DNA from: Paenibacillus naphthalenovorans
Lineage (GTDB): Bacteria; Bacillota; Bacilli; Paenibacillales; NBRC-103111
Reading direction: 5' to 3'
Assembly: GCF_900099895.1 (NCBI RefSeq)
Contig: NZ_FNDY01000017.1
Coordinates: forward strand, 21,878 to 85,877
Length of the DNA: 64,000 nt
This document shows positions 39,128 through 48,278 of the stretch, piece after piece (the first letter of the stretch is position 1; each line of letters begins with the position of its first letter). The notes under the pieces were generated by a model. The model was not told the DNA's origin, did not search any database, and saw nothing but the letters and a program-made list of their open reading frames with translations. Made by a program: the position numbers and the translations under genes.

Positions 39128-39712
39128 TTAACGGTCTTTTTTCAGCTTCGCCGCCAGCTTGATCAAGCACTCCTCGATCTCCCAGGCGCATTTTTCATAC
39201 TCCCTGTAGGATCCTCCGAACGGATCTGCGATGTCCGGCAGCGGCAATTCTTTTTGCAGGGTGAGTACACGCTCTCTCTCTTCCTCAGTAATTTGCCCGG
39301 ACAGCGCTTGTTTCAGCTCCAGCTCGGTGATCAGACTTTCCATCTCCGATATTTTATCCGCTAACTGCGGGTCATCCTGCACATATTCCTTCAGTGTATA
39401 CACCTTGTCCACAGCCTCGGGATACAGTTGAATCGTATGCCTCTTATGACTGGAAGTCATCGTCAGCACCAAATCCGCCCAATCGATCAGGATCTGTGAC
39501 AGAAATGTTGAAGCCGACGGTCCGACACAGCCTTTGTTCTTCAACACGGAAGCCGCGTGGTCAGATAACTGCGTTCCCTCGTACGCCGCTACGCCGGCCG
39601 AACGCACCTCAATGTCCGTTAGTCCTTCTTCAGAAAGAATTTTACGCATTATTCCTTCCGCCATCGGACTGCGGCAAGTATTGCCCGTACAAACGAACAA
39701 GATTCGGTTCAT
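39128..39712 (-). CDS. ywlE: Low-molecular-weight protein phosphatase, arginine-phosphatase type (YwlE)
   Basis: A 194-residue enzyme of the LMW phosphatase fold. The P-loop is CTGNTCRSP with nucleophile Cys8 and a Thr at position 12; in B. subtilis YwlE the corresponding Thr directs specificity to phosphoarginine rather than phosphotyrosine. The catalytic Asp is in DIADPFGGS near the C-terminus. It is longer than B. subtilis YwlE (about 150), mostly through a charged helical insert (about 90-140). ATG with GGGGAG upstream. It would reverse McsB arginine phosphorylation; mcsB is not in the window. Confidence 0.88.
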   Translation of the reverse strand: MNRILFVCTGNTCRSPMAEGIMRKILSEEGLTDIEVRSAGVAAYEGTQLSDHAASVLKNKGCVGPSASTFLSQILIDWADLVLTMTSSHKRHTIQLYPEAVDKVYTLKEYVQDDPQLADKISEMESLITELELKQALSGQITEEERERVLTLQKELPLPDIADPFGGSYREYEKCAWEIEECLIKLAAKLKKDR

Positions 39713-39800
39713 CGCGTTCTCCCCGCCTTTCCGTAGTTCATATTTTGATTTCTCATAATCATATTGTACCCCAAAAGCAAGCAAATATGGAACTTCACCT

Positions 39801-40364
39801 TTAAAGCAAAAACTTGATGCCGAAAGCCAGCAGGATCACTCCCCCGAGCGCTTCGCCATATTCTCCGATCCATTGTCCGACTCGCCGTCCAAGCAGCAGA
39901 CCGATGACCGACATCAAGCCTCCCGCCACGCCAAACATCAGCACCGTAAGCAGGACATCGCCTGCAAACATCCCCAGTGAAACGCCCACAGAGAAAGAAT
40001 CGATGCTTACACTCAGAGAGAACAGCGTCAAGCCCAAAAAGGAACGATAATCGTAAGACTTGGACTCCTCTGTCCGCAGAGAGCTATATACCATATGCAA
40101 TCCCAGCAGAAGTAGAAGAATACCGCCGCACATCGTAGCCACTTTACCGAGCAGCATGCTGATATATCCGCCCATCCGCATGCCGGCCAACGGCATAATC
40201 ATATGAAATAAGGCGGTGGTTACGCTAATTTTTAAAATATCGAGCTTACGGATACCCTTCATTCCGATCCCCAGCCCCAGTGACAGCGCATCCAGACCGA
40301 GGGCAACCGCCATGAGTCCGATGGATATGATTTGGGCCCACACCAGCGGTGACGCCAAGTCCAT
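39801..40364 (-). CDS. mntP: Manganese efflux pump MntP family
   Basis: A 187-residue membrane protein with six hydrophobic helices, MntP/YwlD family, which exports Mn2+ in other bacteria. Two acidic helix motifs, LGLDALSLGLGIG and SVSIDSFSVGVSLG, are the internal repeats that carry the metal-binding Asp residues. No Mn-sensing yybP-ykoY riboswitch is seen in the 104-bp gap upstream. Position between ywlE and tsaC matches B. subtilis. Confidence 0.88.
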   Translation of the reverse strand: MDLASPLVWAQIISIGLMAVALGLDALSLGLGIGMKGIRKLDILKISVTTALFHMIMPLAGMRMGGYISMLLGKVATMCGGILLLLLGLHMVYSSLRTEESKSYDYRSFLGLTLFSLSVSIDSFSVGVSLGMFAGDVLLTVLMFGVAGGLMSVIGLLLGRRVGQWIGEYGEALGGVILLAFGIKFLL

Positions 40365-40468
40365 TTCTACCCTACCCCCTGTCCTATTCTAAATCAACAT
40401 ATGCGGACAAGGGCAGAAAGATGACTTGAGGCGGATGTGCTGCTGCAGGGATGGACAGGGAAAGCTCG

Positions 40469-41542
40469 CTAGAGCGTCACGATTCGCCCGCCGGCGGCTT
40501 TGCGCAGGCGGTTCATGATCGCGGCCCCGATCCCCTCTTCGGGGCACGCTTGGGCTGTGATGAAGCCGACACCGGCTTCATCGAATTCGCGGAGCGCGGC
40601 GTAGAGTCCTTGGGCGACCGTTTCGAGGTCGTCCAGACGGCCGCACGCGACGACGCAGTCCGCGCGGAAAGCGCCGGCGTACTCGCCGTAGGTGAGGACG
40701 CCAGTGCGCTCGCCGCGCGCGCGGGCCTCATCGAGCTCGCGCTGTATGCGAGCGAGAATCTGTTCGGGCGCCGTGCCCTGGCGGCCTTGAACAAGCAGCA
40801 GCGCGCCGCGGGGCGCATAATGGGCATATTTCATGCCCGGGGCGCGCGGAGCGGACGGCTCCTGGTGCTCGGGGCTTGCCTCGAGCACTGGGATATGAGG
40901 CGGCAGCGCCTGGCGCAGCTGCTCAAGCGTAATCCCCCCGGGACGCAGGATGTGTAGCGCGCCTCCGGCGTACTCCACAACCGTCGACTCGACGCCGACG
41001 CCGGTCTCCCCGCCGTCAACGATGCCGCCAATGCGTCCCTCCAAATCTTCCAGCACGTGCGCTGCCTGCGTCGGGCTCGGGCGTCCCGATCGGTTCGCGC
41101 TGGGCGCCGCGACCGGGCATCCCGCCGCGGCAATCAGTTGCAGCGCAACAGGGTGGTCCGGCATGCGCAGCCCGACCGTGGACAACCCTGCGGTCACAAG
41201 CGGGGATAATACCCCGGGACGAACGGGCAACACAACGGTCAGCGGCCCCGGCCAAAACGCATCCAGCAAACGCGAAACGGCCTCATCCGGCGGAGCCGCC
41301 AGCTCCTCCAGTTGAGACCTGTCTGCAATATGCACAATCAGAGGGTTATCCGACGGCCGGCCTTTGGCCGAGAAGATGCCGGCCACCGCTTCTGAACTGC
41401 AGGCATCGGCCCCAAGACCATACACCGTCTCCGTCGGAAACGCCACTGTCCGTCCTTGCCGGAGAAGCTGCGCCGCCTCCTGCAGCTTCGCCGGATCGGG
41501 ATGCTGCCCGTCTACCTCCCATACCATCGTCTCTATCGTCAT
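40469..41542 (-). CDS. tsaC: Threonylcarbamoyl-AMP synthase (Sua5 type)
   Basis: A 357-residue enzyme for t6A37 modification of ANN-decoding tRNAs. The YrdC domain (about 20-210) has the KGRPSDNPLIVHI nucleotide/threonine motif and SANRSGRPSPT. A linker and C-terminal Sua5 domain (about 240-357) make it the long form. ATG 41542 has GAGG eight bases upstream; an ATG 27 bases earlier lacks a good ribosome site. Base composition from about 40,500 to 41,300 is clearly more GC-rich than the neighbours. Confidence 0.92.
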   Translation of the reverse strand: MTIETMVWEVDGQHPDPAKLQEAAQLLRQGRTVAFPTETVYGLGADACSSEAVAGIFSAKGRPSDNPLIVHIADRSQLEELAAPPDEAVSRLLDAFWPGPLTVVLPVRPGVLSPLVTAGLSTVGLRMPDHPVALQLIAAAGCPVAAPSANRSGRPSPTQAAHVLEDLEGRIGGIVDGGETGVGVESTVVEYAGGALHILRPGGITLEQLRQALPPHIPVLEASPEHQEPSAPRAPGMKYAHYAPRGALLLVQGRQGTAPEQILARIQRELDEARARGERTGVLTYGEYAGAFRADCVVACGRLDDLETVAQGLYAALREFDEAGVGFITAQACPEEGIGAAIMNRLRKAAGGRIVTL

Positions 41543-41595
41543 CGGGATTACCTCTTCCTTTCCCTGCATCCAATGGCTTCATATGGCTAAAGCGC

Positions 41596-42381
41596 TCAAA
41601 CGAACCAGGAACCGATTTTTTTGAGCATATCCCAGAGGAAAAACCGAACCTCCGGCTGGGCGGCCGCAGCAGCATTCTTTTCGGAATCGGTGTTTTCCTT
41701 GGATGTCTTTATTTCCTTAGCCTGTGTTTTGTCTTTCGGTACGTTGTCCCGGTCTTCCTTGGCCGCCCCGGTTTCTTTATCCTCTTTACTTGCCTCCCCG
41801 GCCGGCTCGGATTCCTTCGGCTCAGCAGCATACGCTGTGTTCCTTTTGACCACCATCTCCGAATCTACAAAACAGAGCGGCGGAAACAGCACGCACCACC
41901 AATTTTGTCCTTCCGCCGCCCCGATGGAAACACGCAGCGCCTCATAATCACCGGCAGGATACACTTGATTCCCGTACATTTTCGTCGGAAACGGAACGAC
42001 GCCCAGTTCTACATTATAGCTATAGTCAAAACCGTTCTTCCGCAGCGTCTCACCCACCAGCTCGTTCAACTCCGGCAAATGCTCCCGGACCACTTCGCGG
42101 GCTTCTTGGATGCCTTGCGGAGCCGTAACCCAACCGTTCATTTGTTCCACAATGGCGTCGCGCACCTCGCGCTTGAGCCATTGATCAAGGGCCGCATCGG
42201 AATGAGCCAGGATGCGCAGACGAATCGATTCCTGCGGTATGACGGCGCTTTGCACTTCCCCGCTCCCGGCGGGCGATGCAAACAAGACGGCATTCGATCG
42301 CTGGGATTCCCAGCAAGCAAGCAGCACCATAAAAGCAAAAGCCAAATACGCATACCGTTTCCACGCAAACCGTTTGACCAT
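41596..42381 (-). CDS. spoIIR: Stage II sporulation protein R
   Basis: A 261-residue secreted signalling protein made in the forespore that triggers SpoIIGA to activate pro-SigE in the mother cell. N-terminal signal/anchor (about 8-30), then the SpoIIR core with IRLRILAHSDAALDQWLKRE and GNQVYPAGDYEALRVSIG. The region from about 180 to 240 is a Lys/Glu/Asp/Ala-rich low-complexity stretch before a conserved-looking C-terminus. A SigF-type promoter lies just upstream. Confidence 0.92.
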   Translation of the reverse strand: MVKRFAWKRYAYLAFAFMVLLACWESQRSNAVLFASPAGSGEVQSAVIPQESIRLRILAHSDAALDQWLKREVRDAIVEQMNGWVTAPQGIQEAREVVREHLPELNELVGETLRKNGFDYSYNVELGVVPFPTKMYGNQVYPAGDYEALRVSIGAAEGQNWWCVLFPPLCFVDSEMVVKRNTAYAAEPKESEPAGEASKEDKETGAAKEDRDNVPKDKTQAKEIKTSKENTDSEKNAAAAAQPEVRFFLWDMLKKIGSWFV

Positions 42382-42427
42382 TCCGGACAGCCCCTCTCCA
42401 ATCTCGAACTCTAGCTCTTCTAGTTGC

Positions 42428-42456
42428 TAGTATGTCCGGATTAAGAGAGTTTAAAC
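42428..42456 (-). promoter_or_regulatory. SigF-type promoter for spoIIR
   Basis: Minus strand GTTTA (-35, GywTA) at 42452-42456, 14-base spacer, GGACATACTA (-10, near GgnrAnAnTw) at 42428-42437. spoIIR belongs to the SigF regulon in B. subtilis. Confidence 0.6.
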
Positions 42457-42465
42457 GCAGGCGGA

Positions 42466-43350
42466 TCAAAACAACGAATGCTGCCTTCTCCGTAAAGCGA
42501 TCACGTGCCGGTCAATGCCGGCCAAATCGGGAATGGTTCGAATCTCGTCCCAATCCGCCGAGCGTTCCAGCAGCTGCCTGACCTCTTGAGCTTGCCCCAT
42601 CCCGACCTCAAAGCCGACCAAAGCCGGCATTGCAGGCAGCTCGGCAAGCTGCGCCGTTAACCGGCGGTACGGCACCAGCCCGTCCGCGCCGCCATACAGT
42701 GCCGTCCGCGGCTCGAACAGCCTCACCTCCGGCTGAAGCCCCTCCTCATCCGCCTCCGGAATGTACGGCGGATTCGATATGACCAGATCGAGCCGCTCGC
42801 CGCGCTCGATCCACGGAGCCAGCAGGTCTCCTTCGAAGAAGGCGATTCGCTTGGCTACCCCGTGGCGCACCGCATTGGCTTTGGCCACCTCCAGCGCGTC
42901 CGGCGAGATGTCCGAGGCCATCACCCGCCACCGCGGGCACTGTACGGCAAGGCTCACCGCGATGGCCCCGCTGCCGGTGCCGATGTCCGCCACTGCCGGG
43001 CTCTCGCCATCTTTCCACAATTGCCGTCCGATTAGCACGGCCTGCTCAACCAGCAGCTCCGTCTCCGGCCGCGGGATGAGCACCGCCGGCGTTACCGTAT
43101 AGGAAAGCCCGTAGAACTCCTGCTCTCCTATGATATACTGCACCGGTTCACCACTCGCCTTGCGGGCAAGCAGCCGCTTCCAGTCCGCCTCCCGCTCCGG
43201 CGGGAAGGGCTCGGGCCAGCGGAGGAGCAGTCCGCTGCGGCTCTCGCCCAGCAGATACTCGAGCAGCCGTCCGGCATTCGCCTCCGGCTCCCGCACACCG
43301 CTGCGCCGCAAAAAAGAAGAAGCCTCTGCATAGGCTTCACGTATCGTCAT
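42466..43350 (-). CDS. prmC: Release factor glutamine methyltransferase
   Basis: A 294-residue SAM-dependent enzyme that methylates the GGQ glutamine of RF1 and RF2. An N-terminal helical substrate domain precedes the Rossmann domain with the SAM loop DIGTGSGAIAVSLA and the catalytic NPPY at 193-196. It starts 10 bases after the prfA stop (ATG 43350), the usual prfA-prmC pairing; the ribosome site is weak and translation may be coupled. Confidence 0.94.
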   Translation of the reverse strand: MTIREAYAEASSFLRRSGVREPEANAGRLLEYLLGESRSGLLLRWPEPFPPEREADWKRLLARKASGEPVQYIIGEQEFYGLSYTVTPAVLIPRPETELLVEQAVLIGRQLWKDGESPAVADIGTGSGAIAVSLAVQCPRWRVMASDISPDALEVAKANAVRHGVAKRIAFFEGDLLAPWIERGERLDLVISNPPYIPEADEEGLQPEVRLFEPRTALYGGADGLVPYRRLTAQLAELPAMPALVGFEVGMGQAQEVRQLLERSADWDEIRTIPDLAGIDRHVIALRRRQHSLF

Positions 43351-43360
43351 CGGCCGATCT

Positions 43361-44440
43361 TCACGCACCGGCGTATTCTCCTTTTTCGATCTGCTCGGTT
43401 TGCGAAGCAATGGTCAGCGCGGAGATGATTTCATCCATCTCGCCATTGAGCACGGCGTCAAGGCGATGCAGCGTCAGGCCGATCCGGTGGTCCGTCACCC
43501 GGCTTTGCGGGAAGTTATAGGTACGGATCCGCTCCGAACGGTCTCCCGTCCCGATCTTGCTCTTGCGCTCGGCGCCATACTTCTCCATCTCTTCCTGCTG
43601 CATTTTATCGTAGATCCGGGCCCGCAGCACCTGCAGCGCCTTCTCTTTGTTCGAGTTTTGCGATTTGCCGTCCTGGCAGGTGGCTACGATTCCGGTCGGG
43701 ATGTGTGTTACGCGTACCGCCGACTTTGTCGTATTGACCGATTGCCCGCCCGCTCCACTGGAACAGAACGTATCGACACGGATATCCGAATCCAGGATTT
43801 CGATATCGAATTCTTCCATCTCCGGCATCACGGATACCGTCGAAGTGGACGTATGAATACGTCCCCCCGATTCGGTCGCCGGGATACGCTGTACGCGATG
43901 TGCGCCGCTCTCAAACTTCAGCTTGCTGTAAGCCCCTTTGCCGCTCACCAAAAAAATAATCTCTTTAAATCCGCCGAGATCATTCATATTCACATCCAGC
44001 ACTTCCGTCCGCCAGCCCTGTGAATCGGCATACTTCGTATACATCCGGTACAGGTCGGCGGCAAACAATGCCGCTTCGTCCCCGCCAGCGGCACCGCGGA
44101 TTTCCACAATCACGTTCTTATCGTCATTCGGATCCTTCGGCATCATCAGCACCTTGATGCGCTCTTCCAGCTTGGCTTTACGCTCCGACAGTTCTTCGAG
44201 CTCCAGCTTCACCAATTCCTTCATTTCGTCATCCAGCTTTTCATTCTGCATGACCCGCGCCGCTTCGTACTGCTCCGACACGCTCTTGTATTCCATATAC
44301 GCGTCGTAGGCCTCCTGAAGATCGGATTGCTCCTTGGAATATTCCCGCAGCTTTTTGGAATCACTCGTCACGTTCGGGTCACAGAGCAGTTCGCTTAATT
44401 TCTCATATCGGTCAGCCAATGCTTGCAACCGATCCAGCAT
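43361..44440 (-). CDS. prfA: Peptide chain release factor 1
   Basis: A 359-residue RF1 that ends translation at UAA and UAG. Codon recognition motif PAT at 187-189 and catalytic GGQ at 231-233 are both present, which separates it from RF2 (SPF). No frameshift site is expected or seen. It is followed by its methyltransferase prmC. Confidence 0.97.
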   Translation of the reverse strand: MLDRLQALADRYEKLSELLCDPNVTSDSKKLREYSKEQSDLQEAYDAYMEYKSVSEQYEAARVMQNEKLDDEMKELVKLELEELSERKAKLEERIKVLMMPKDPNDDKNVIVEIRGAAGGDEAALFAADLYRMYTKYADSQGWRTEVLDVNMNDLGGFKEIIFLVSGKGAYSKLKFESGAHRVQRIPATESGGRIHTSTSTVSVMPEMEEFDIEILDSDIRVDTFCSSGAGGQSVNTTKSAVRVTHIPTGIVATCQDGKSQNSNKEKALQVLRARIYDKMQQEEMEKYGAERKSKIGTGDRSERIRTYNFPQSRVTDHRIGLTLHRLDAVLNGEMDEIISALTIASQTEQIEKGEYAGA

Positions 44441-44489
44441 CTGATTTCACCCTTTCTTTTTTTGAGTATATGCATCAAGCCAAAATTCC

Positions 44490-45590
44490 TTATACATTGA
44501 AACGGAAATGCATGACGTCTCCGTCTTTGACGACATATTCCTTGCCCTCGAGGCGCAGCAGCCCTTTTTCCTTGGCTCCGTTCATTGAACCCGATGCGAT
44601 CAGATCGTCGTACCCAACGACCTCCGCCCGAATAAAGCCGCGCTCAAAATCGGTGTGGATGACTCCGGCCGCTTGAGGCGCCTTCGTACCCTTGCGGATC
44701 GTCCAAGCGCGGACCTCCTGCACTCCCGCCGTAAAATACGTATACAGCCCAAGCAAGCGGTACGCCGCTTGAATCAACCGGTTCAAGCCGGAATCCTGAA
44801 GCCCCAGCTCCTCGAGAAACATCTGCTTGTCCTCGCCTTCGAGCTCGGCGATTTCCGATTCCACCTTTGCGCTGATCGGCACCACTTCCGCGCCTTCCTT
44901 AGCAGCATACTCACGTACCTTTTGGACGTAAGGGTTATCTTCCGCGTTGGCCACCTCCGCCTCGCTGACATTTGCCGCATACAGCACCGGCTTCATCGTA
45001 AGCAAGTGCAAGTCGCGAATCAGCAGCTTTTCCTCGTCGCTAAGCTCCACACTGCGGGCCGGCTTATCGTTATACAGCGCTTCTTTCACCCGTTCGAGGC
45101 ATTCGACCTCCTGCGCGTATTTTTTGTCCCCGCTCTTCATATTTTTACGCGACCGCTCAATTCGTTTATCTACCGAGTCCACATCCGCTAGAATCAGCTC
45201 GAGATTAATGGTCTCGATATCGCTGATCGGATCCACAACTCCTGATACATGGGTAATATTCTCGTCCTGGAAGCAGCGAACCACGTGTACGATCGCATCC
45301 ACCTCGCGGATATGAGCCAGAAACTTATTGCCAAGCCCTTCGCCTTTGCTTGCGCCTTTCACAAGGCCCGCAATATCGACGAATTCAAATGCTGTCGGCA
45401 CAATACGGTTCGGGTTCACGATCTCGGCCAGCCGGAGCAAACGCTCATCCGGAACCTCTACTACACCAACGTTAGGATCTATGGTACAAAAAGGGTAGTT
45501 CGCCGACTCCGCCCCGGCTTGCGTAATTGCATTAAACAACGTTGACTTGCCGACGTTCGGCAGTCCGACGATCCCTGCTTTCAATGCCAT
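44490..45590 (-). CDS. ychF: Redox-regulated ATPase YchF (OBG family)
   Basis: A 366-residue ribosome-associated P-loop ATPase. G1 loop [11 protein letters not shown] at about 7-17, Switch [18 protein letters not shown] and a C-terminal TGS domain. The base-recognition motif reads NVSE rather than NKxD, the feature that gives YchF its preference for ATP over GTP. It has its own promoter and lies 49 bp upstream of prfA; in B. subtilis ychF is elsewhere, near rpsF. Confidence 0.95.
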   Translation of the reverse strand: MALKAGIVGLPNVGKSTLFNAITQAGAESANYPFCTIDPNVGVVEVPDERLLRLAEIVNPNRIVPTAFEFVDIAGLVKGASKGEGLGNKFLAHIREVDAIVHVVRCFQDENITHVSGVVDPISDIETINLELILADVDSVDKRIERSRKNMKSGDKKYAQEVECLERVKEALYNDKPARSVELSDEEKLLIRDLHLLTMKPVLYAANVSEAEVANAEDNPYVQKVREYAAKEGAEVVPISAKVESEIAELEGEDKQMFLEELGLQDSGLNRLIQAAYRLLGLYTYFTAGVQEVRAWTIRKGTKAPQAAGVIHTDFERGFIRAEVVGYDDLIASGSMNGAKEKGLLRLEGKEYVVKDGDVMHFRFNV

Positions 45591-45638
45591 GTCAAGGACA
45601 ACTCCTTAAAAGTTCAACTAGTAAATTCCTAACATAAG

Positions 45639-45668
45639 ATTATACTACAAATACAGCCCCCATGTCAT
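45639..45668 (-). promoter_or_regulatory. SigA promoter for ychF
   Basis: Minus strand ATGACA (45663-45668), 18-base spacer, TATAAT (45639-45644). Confidence 0.65.
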
Positions 45669-45702
45669 CTGACCGGTTGAGGAAAATCCTGCTCCGCCTG
45701 AA

Positions 45703-45738
45703 AACAAAAAACCGGCCCGCTTCCCGCCAGACCGGTTT
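45703..45738 (-). terminator. Rho-independent terminator after the amidase gene
   Basis: AAACCGG and CCGGTTT arms (45709-45715, 45732-45738) around a GC-rich loop, followed on minus by further T. Confidence 0.75.
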
Positions 45739-45749
45739 GGATCCTTCCT

Positions 45750-46466
45750 TTATTGTGCCGGCTGCCCCGAAATCCTGCGCAGCTCATTGGCCAGACGATG
45801 AAACTCCGCTTGAGCCGATGCATCATTTACAGCAAAGTAGGATGCCGACAAAAAGCGGATCATCTTGTTTGCATCCTCCGCAGAGATGAGTATCTGCGGC
45901 TCCGGTATGACGCTTGCCCGGTACTCTTCTTCTACATCCCTCACGAAATCGGAAAACGTTTTGCCGAGCTGCCGAAGCGGCTGCTGCGGGTCGCTGCGGC
46001 GCGCCGGATCCAGCATATAATGGCCTGCAATATCGGTAGATGGATTTAGACCGTAACGGTAGCAGGCATAAGCCATCACCCATACATAACGCTTATACGA
46101 TTCCGTCAGACGGATACGCCCTCCGTGGCACAGCTCCACCGCCCCCGCCGCATCGTTCGCATCGGCTCCATATCTGGCATTGTCCGTTGTAACATTATAA
46201 ACGACATGATATGCTTTCTCCGCAGGCCCGGTCAAAAAGGGAATGCACTCCAGGATTTCGTTATCATCAACAAAAATATGAGCCGAGGATGACATATCGT
46301 TGCTCGTTCGTTGAAAATACGAGACGTTAGCTGAGGCCGTCGCCCCCGGATTGCCCGTGTCATGCGCAACCATAAAACGGCACCGAGCAAGCGGCAGCAT
46401 CGGCCGCCGTTTGCTTGGGCCAGGCAAATAGCGCGGAATAATCTCATACTTCATTTGAAACGGCAC
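45750..46466 (-). CDS. N-acetylmuramoyl-L-alanine amidase (Amidase_2/PGRP domain)
   Basis: A 238-residue zinc amidase that cleaves the bond between MurNAc and the stem peptide. The domain runs from about 25 to 165: first Zn ligand His35 in VAHDTGN, second His149 in AGHYMLDPARRSDP with Asp159 as the third ligand position, as in T7-lysozyme/CwlA proteins. No signal peptide is visible, so it may be released by lysis, made in the mother cell or exported otherwise. The C-terminal 70 residues are not a recognised wall-binding domain. GTG start with AAAGGTGG upstream. No phage genes flank it. Confidence 0.85.
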   Translation of the reverse strand: MPFQMKYEIIPRYLPGPSKRRPMLPLARCRFMVAHDTGNPGATASANVSYFQRTSNDMSSSAHIFVDDNEILECIPFLTGPAEKAYHVVYNVTTDNARYGADANDAAGAVELCHGGRIRLTESYKRYVWVMAYACYRYGLNPSTDIAGHYMLDPARRSDPQQPLRQLGKTFSDFVRDVEEEYRASVIPEPQILISAEDANKMIRFLSASYFAVNDASAQAEFHRLANELRRISGQPAQ

Positions 46467-46546
46467 GTTTGCTCACCACCTTTAAGCATGATTGCTTGAA
46501 TCAACTTATGCTAAAAGGCGCGCTTGATCCGCGGCACTTGCCCGAG

Positions 46547-47251
46547 TTATTTGAAATTACGATTCTGCATCTCTTCTTTTTTCAGCGTATAGTGTGATTC
46601 TACTTGCATTTTTAATATAAATGCCCGCAGGGAATTCGCTTTGTCCGGCGTCAGATCCACGTATCTCGCCCCGTAATAATAGCCTTCAGGGGTCGTTTCC
46701 GATCTTATGATTTCTGCAGCACACTGCAAGGTAAAGCCTAAATCGAGAGCCACGTTAACCGTCGAATTCGTGTCCAGACCGATGTTTTCCAGCACCGTAA
46801 AGCCTAATCCGCTGATACTTAAATTATGAACCGTGAGTTCAACTTTATTTTGCAGCAGCCGCTCGATCCCCTTCGTTTCCTTGATGGAAACGATCACTCC
46901 GCTTTGATTTACCTTCACCCGGGGATGCTCGCGTTTTTCCGCGAAACGGCTCTGATTACTGGGAGGATTGATGACCATGAGCGCACCATGATCCTTGGCG
47001 ACAACCGTAGACTCAAACACATATACACCACCCGGAGAATAAACCGTCAGCTTGACCTTATCCCCGAGTTCGAATGCCTTATATTCCGAGATTTCGATCT
47101 CGATAATATCTCCTTCCGCATAAGTAAGGATACCCGTGGAGACAAAATCCTTTTTCTCTACCATAATCCGGCTTTGCAGCAAAATACCGTTTTGGCTTCT
47201 ATTCTTGATCCTTTCTACCTCGAACGATTTGCCTTGCGAAGGCGAACTCAT
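46547..47251 (-). CDS. PilZ-domain c-di-GMP binding protein (YcgR/YpfA-like flagellar brake)
   Basis: A 234-residue two-domain protein. An N-terminal YcgR-like beta domain (about 20-105) is followed by PilZ (about 110-225) with the c-di-GMP motif RxxxR written RehpR (in EKREHPRVKV) and the second motif NLSISG in place of D/NxSxxG. Such proteins slow or stop flagellar rotation when c-di-GMP rises. ATG 47251 has AAAGGTGG ten bases upstream. It has its own SigA promoter and a leader of about 130 bases with a CCGCT/AGCGG hairpin. Confidence 0.85.
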   Translation of the reverse strand: MSSPSQGKSFEVERIKNRSQNGILLQSRIMVEKKDFVSTGILTYAEGDIIEIEISEYKAFELGDKVKLTVYSPGGVYVFESTVVAKDHGALMVINPPSNQSRFAEKREHPRVKVNQSGVIVSIKETKGIERLLQNKVELTVHNLSISGLGFTVLENIGLDTNSTVNVALDLGFTLQCAAEIIRSETTPEGYYYGARYVDLTPDKANSLRAFILKMQVESHYTLKKEEMQNRNFK

Positions 47252-47390
47252 TGAAAGCAAACCACCTTTCACACCAAATGAAACCCGCTTATTTTTTAGC
47301 GGATCGTGACTACCACGCTGAAAACTAAGACCTTATAACTATATTCCAACTCGAATATTAGGTAAATTTACCCATTTCATATGTTACTTC

Positions 47391-47419
47391 ATTATATCGC
47401 TTGCTTGAAAGCCGTTCAA
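47391..47419 (-). promoter_or_regulatory. SigA promoter for the PilZ gene
   Basis: Minus strand TTGAAC (47414-47419), 17-base spacer, TATAAT (47391-47396). Confidence 0.65.
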
Positions 47420-47464
47420 CTGATTTTTCATCTTTATCTCTTCTCACTGCTCACTCAATATCGA

Positions 47465-47586
47465 TTATTCACATATTCGATATCCTGTGAATAACTGGAT
47501 TGCCGGGAAATGAACTTGCTCTGAAGGCACGATTTTTCTACAATGGAATAGACAAACCAAATGACTTATCCACAATGTTATCCACA
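47465..47586. promoter_or_regulatory. Cluster of four DnaA boxes upstream of tadA
   Basis: Two perfect TTATCCACA boxes on plus (47566-47574, 47578-47586), one TTATTCACA on plus (47465-47473) and one TTATTCACA on minus (47486-47494). They lie in the 396-bp intergenic region between the PilZ gene and tadA, which otherwise holds only the two divergent promoters. The 12-bp pitch of the two perfect boxes favours cooperative binding. Confidence 0.65.
47516..47544 (+). promoter_or_regulatory. SigA promoter for tadA
   Basis: TTGCTC (47516-47521), 17-base spacer, TACAAT (47539-47544). The predicted start site lies just ahead of the two perfect DnaA boxes, so bound DnaA would block it. Confidence 0.5.
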
Positions 47587-47647
47587 GTGTGTTAACAACG
47601 AATGTTTGTTCGAACTTGTGGTCACAAAGCTAAATGAGGTGTACGTA

Positions 47648-48115
47648 TTGTCTTTATGGGAGGAACATCTGCCTTATATGAGAGCCGCCATCGATGAAGC
47701 CCGCAAAGCGGAGTCGATTTTAGAGGTCCCCATCGGCGCAGTCATCGTACGCGGTAATGAAATTATCGGCCGCGGCCACAATGTCCGCGAAACGACACGG
47801 GATCCGCTCGCCCATGCCGAATTGATCGCGATCAAACAGGCCAGCCGGCATTTGGATGCCTGGCGTCTATTGGATTGCAGACTTTATGTTACACTCGAGC
47901 CATGTCCTATGTGTGCCGGTGCCATCGTACAATCCCGCATCTCTCAGGTTATTTATGGCACTCCCGATCCGAAAGCCGGATGTGCCGGAACACTGATGAA
48001 CCTGCTTCAAGAGGATCGGTTTAATCATCGTGTGGACGTTATCAGCGGTGTGCTTCAAGAAGAGTGCGCGGTCATGCTGACCCAATTCTTTCGCAAATTA
48101 CGGGGAAAGGCGTAG
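47648..48115 (+). CDS. tadA: tRNA adenosine(34) deaminase TadA
   Basis: A 155-residue zinc deaminase that makes inosine at the wobble base of tRNA-Arg(ACG). Zinc/catalytic motifs HAE (56-58) and PCPMC with Cys86 and Cys89 are intact. The start is TTG 47648, with GAGGTG six bases ahead, giving MSLWEEHLPYMRAAIDEARK. The frame is open back to an ATG at 47561, but that stretch merely translates the DnaA boxes and has no ribosome site. Confidence 0.93.
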   Translation: MSLWEEHLPYMRAAIDEARKAESILEVPIGAVIVRGNEIIGRGHNVRETTRDPLAHAELIAIKQASRHLDAWRLLDCRLYVTLEPCPMCAGAIVQSRISQVIYGTPDPKAGCAGTLMNLLQEDRFNHRVDVISGVLQEECAVMLTQFFRKLRGKA

Positions 48116-48218
48116 TGTGAAAACCGCTTGAATATGAAATCGCTTATGCCGGACGCGGCCGAATACGATTCACGCAGAACATTCTCAGCGCTGCGTACCG
48201 GCAGAGCATACGACTCTC

Positions 48219-48247
48219 TTTACTTTTTTACTTGCCCATGATAAAAT
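48219..48247 (+). promoter_or_regulatory. Promoter for tRNA-Pro
   Basis: TTTACT, 17-base spacer, TAAAAT (48242-48247), about 30 bases upstream of the tRNA. Confidence 0.45.
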
Positions 48248-48278
48248 AATAGAGCCTTTAAGTGCTTTGCAAAAACAT

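Noticed and set aside
40451..40957. Plus-strand open frame of 168 codons opposite tsaC
   Set aside because: It lies wholly antisense to a well-supported enzyme gene in a GC-rich patch, where long chance frames are expected; no ribosome site or family likeness.
45750..46466. Prophage remnant suggested by the CwlA-like amidase
   Set aside because: No holin, tail or integrase genes around it; a single chromosomal amidase is the simpler reading.
47252..47384. c-di-GMP (GEMM) riboswitch in the PilZ gene leader
   Set aside because: The leader has a small CCGCT/AGCGG hairpin but none of the conserved GEMM core bases.
47561..47647. Upstream ATG start for tadA
   Set aside because: The extra 29 codons merely translate the DnaA boxes (YPQCYPQC) and lack a ribosome site; TTG 47648 has GAGGTG at good spacing.
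48116..48278. SRP RNA gene next to tadA, as in B. subtilis
   Set aside because: The conserved SRP loop sequences are absent; the gap holds only the tRNA-Pro promoter.
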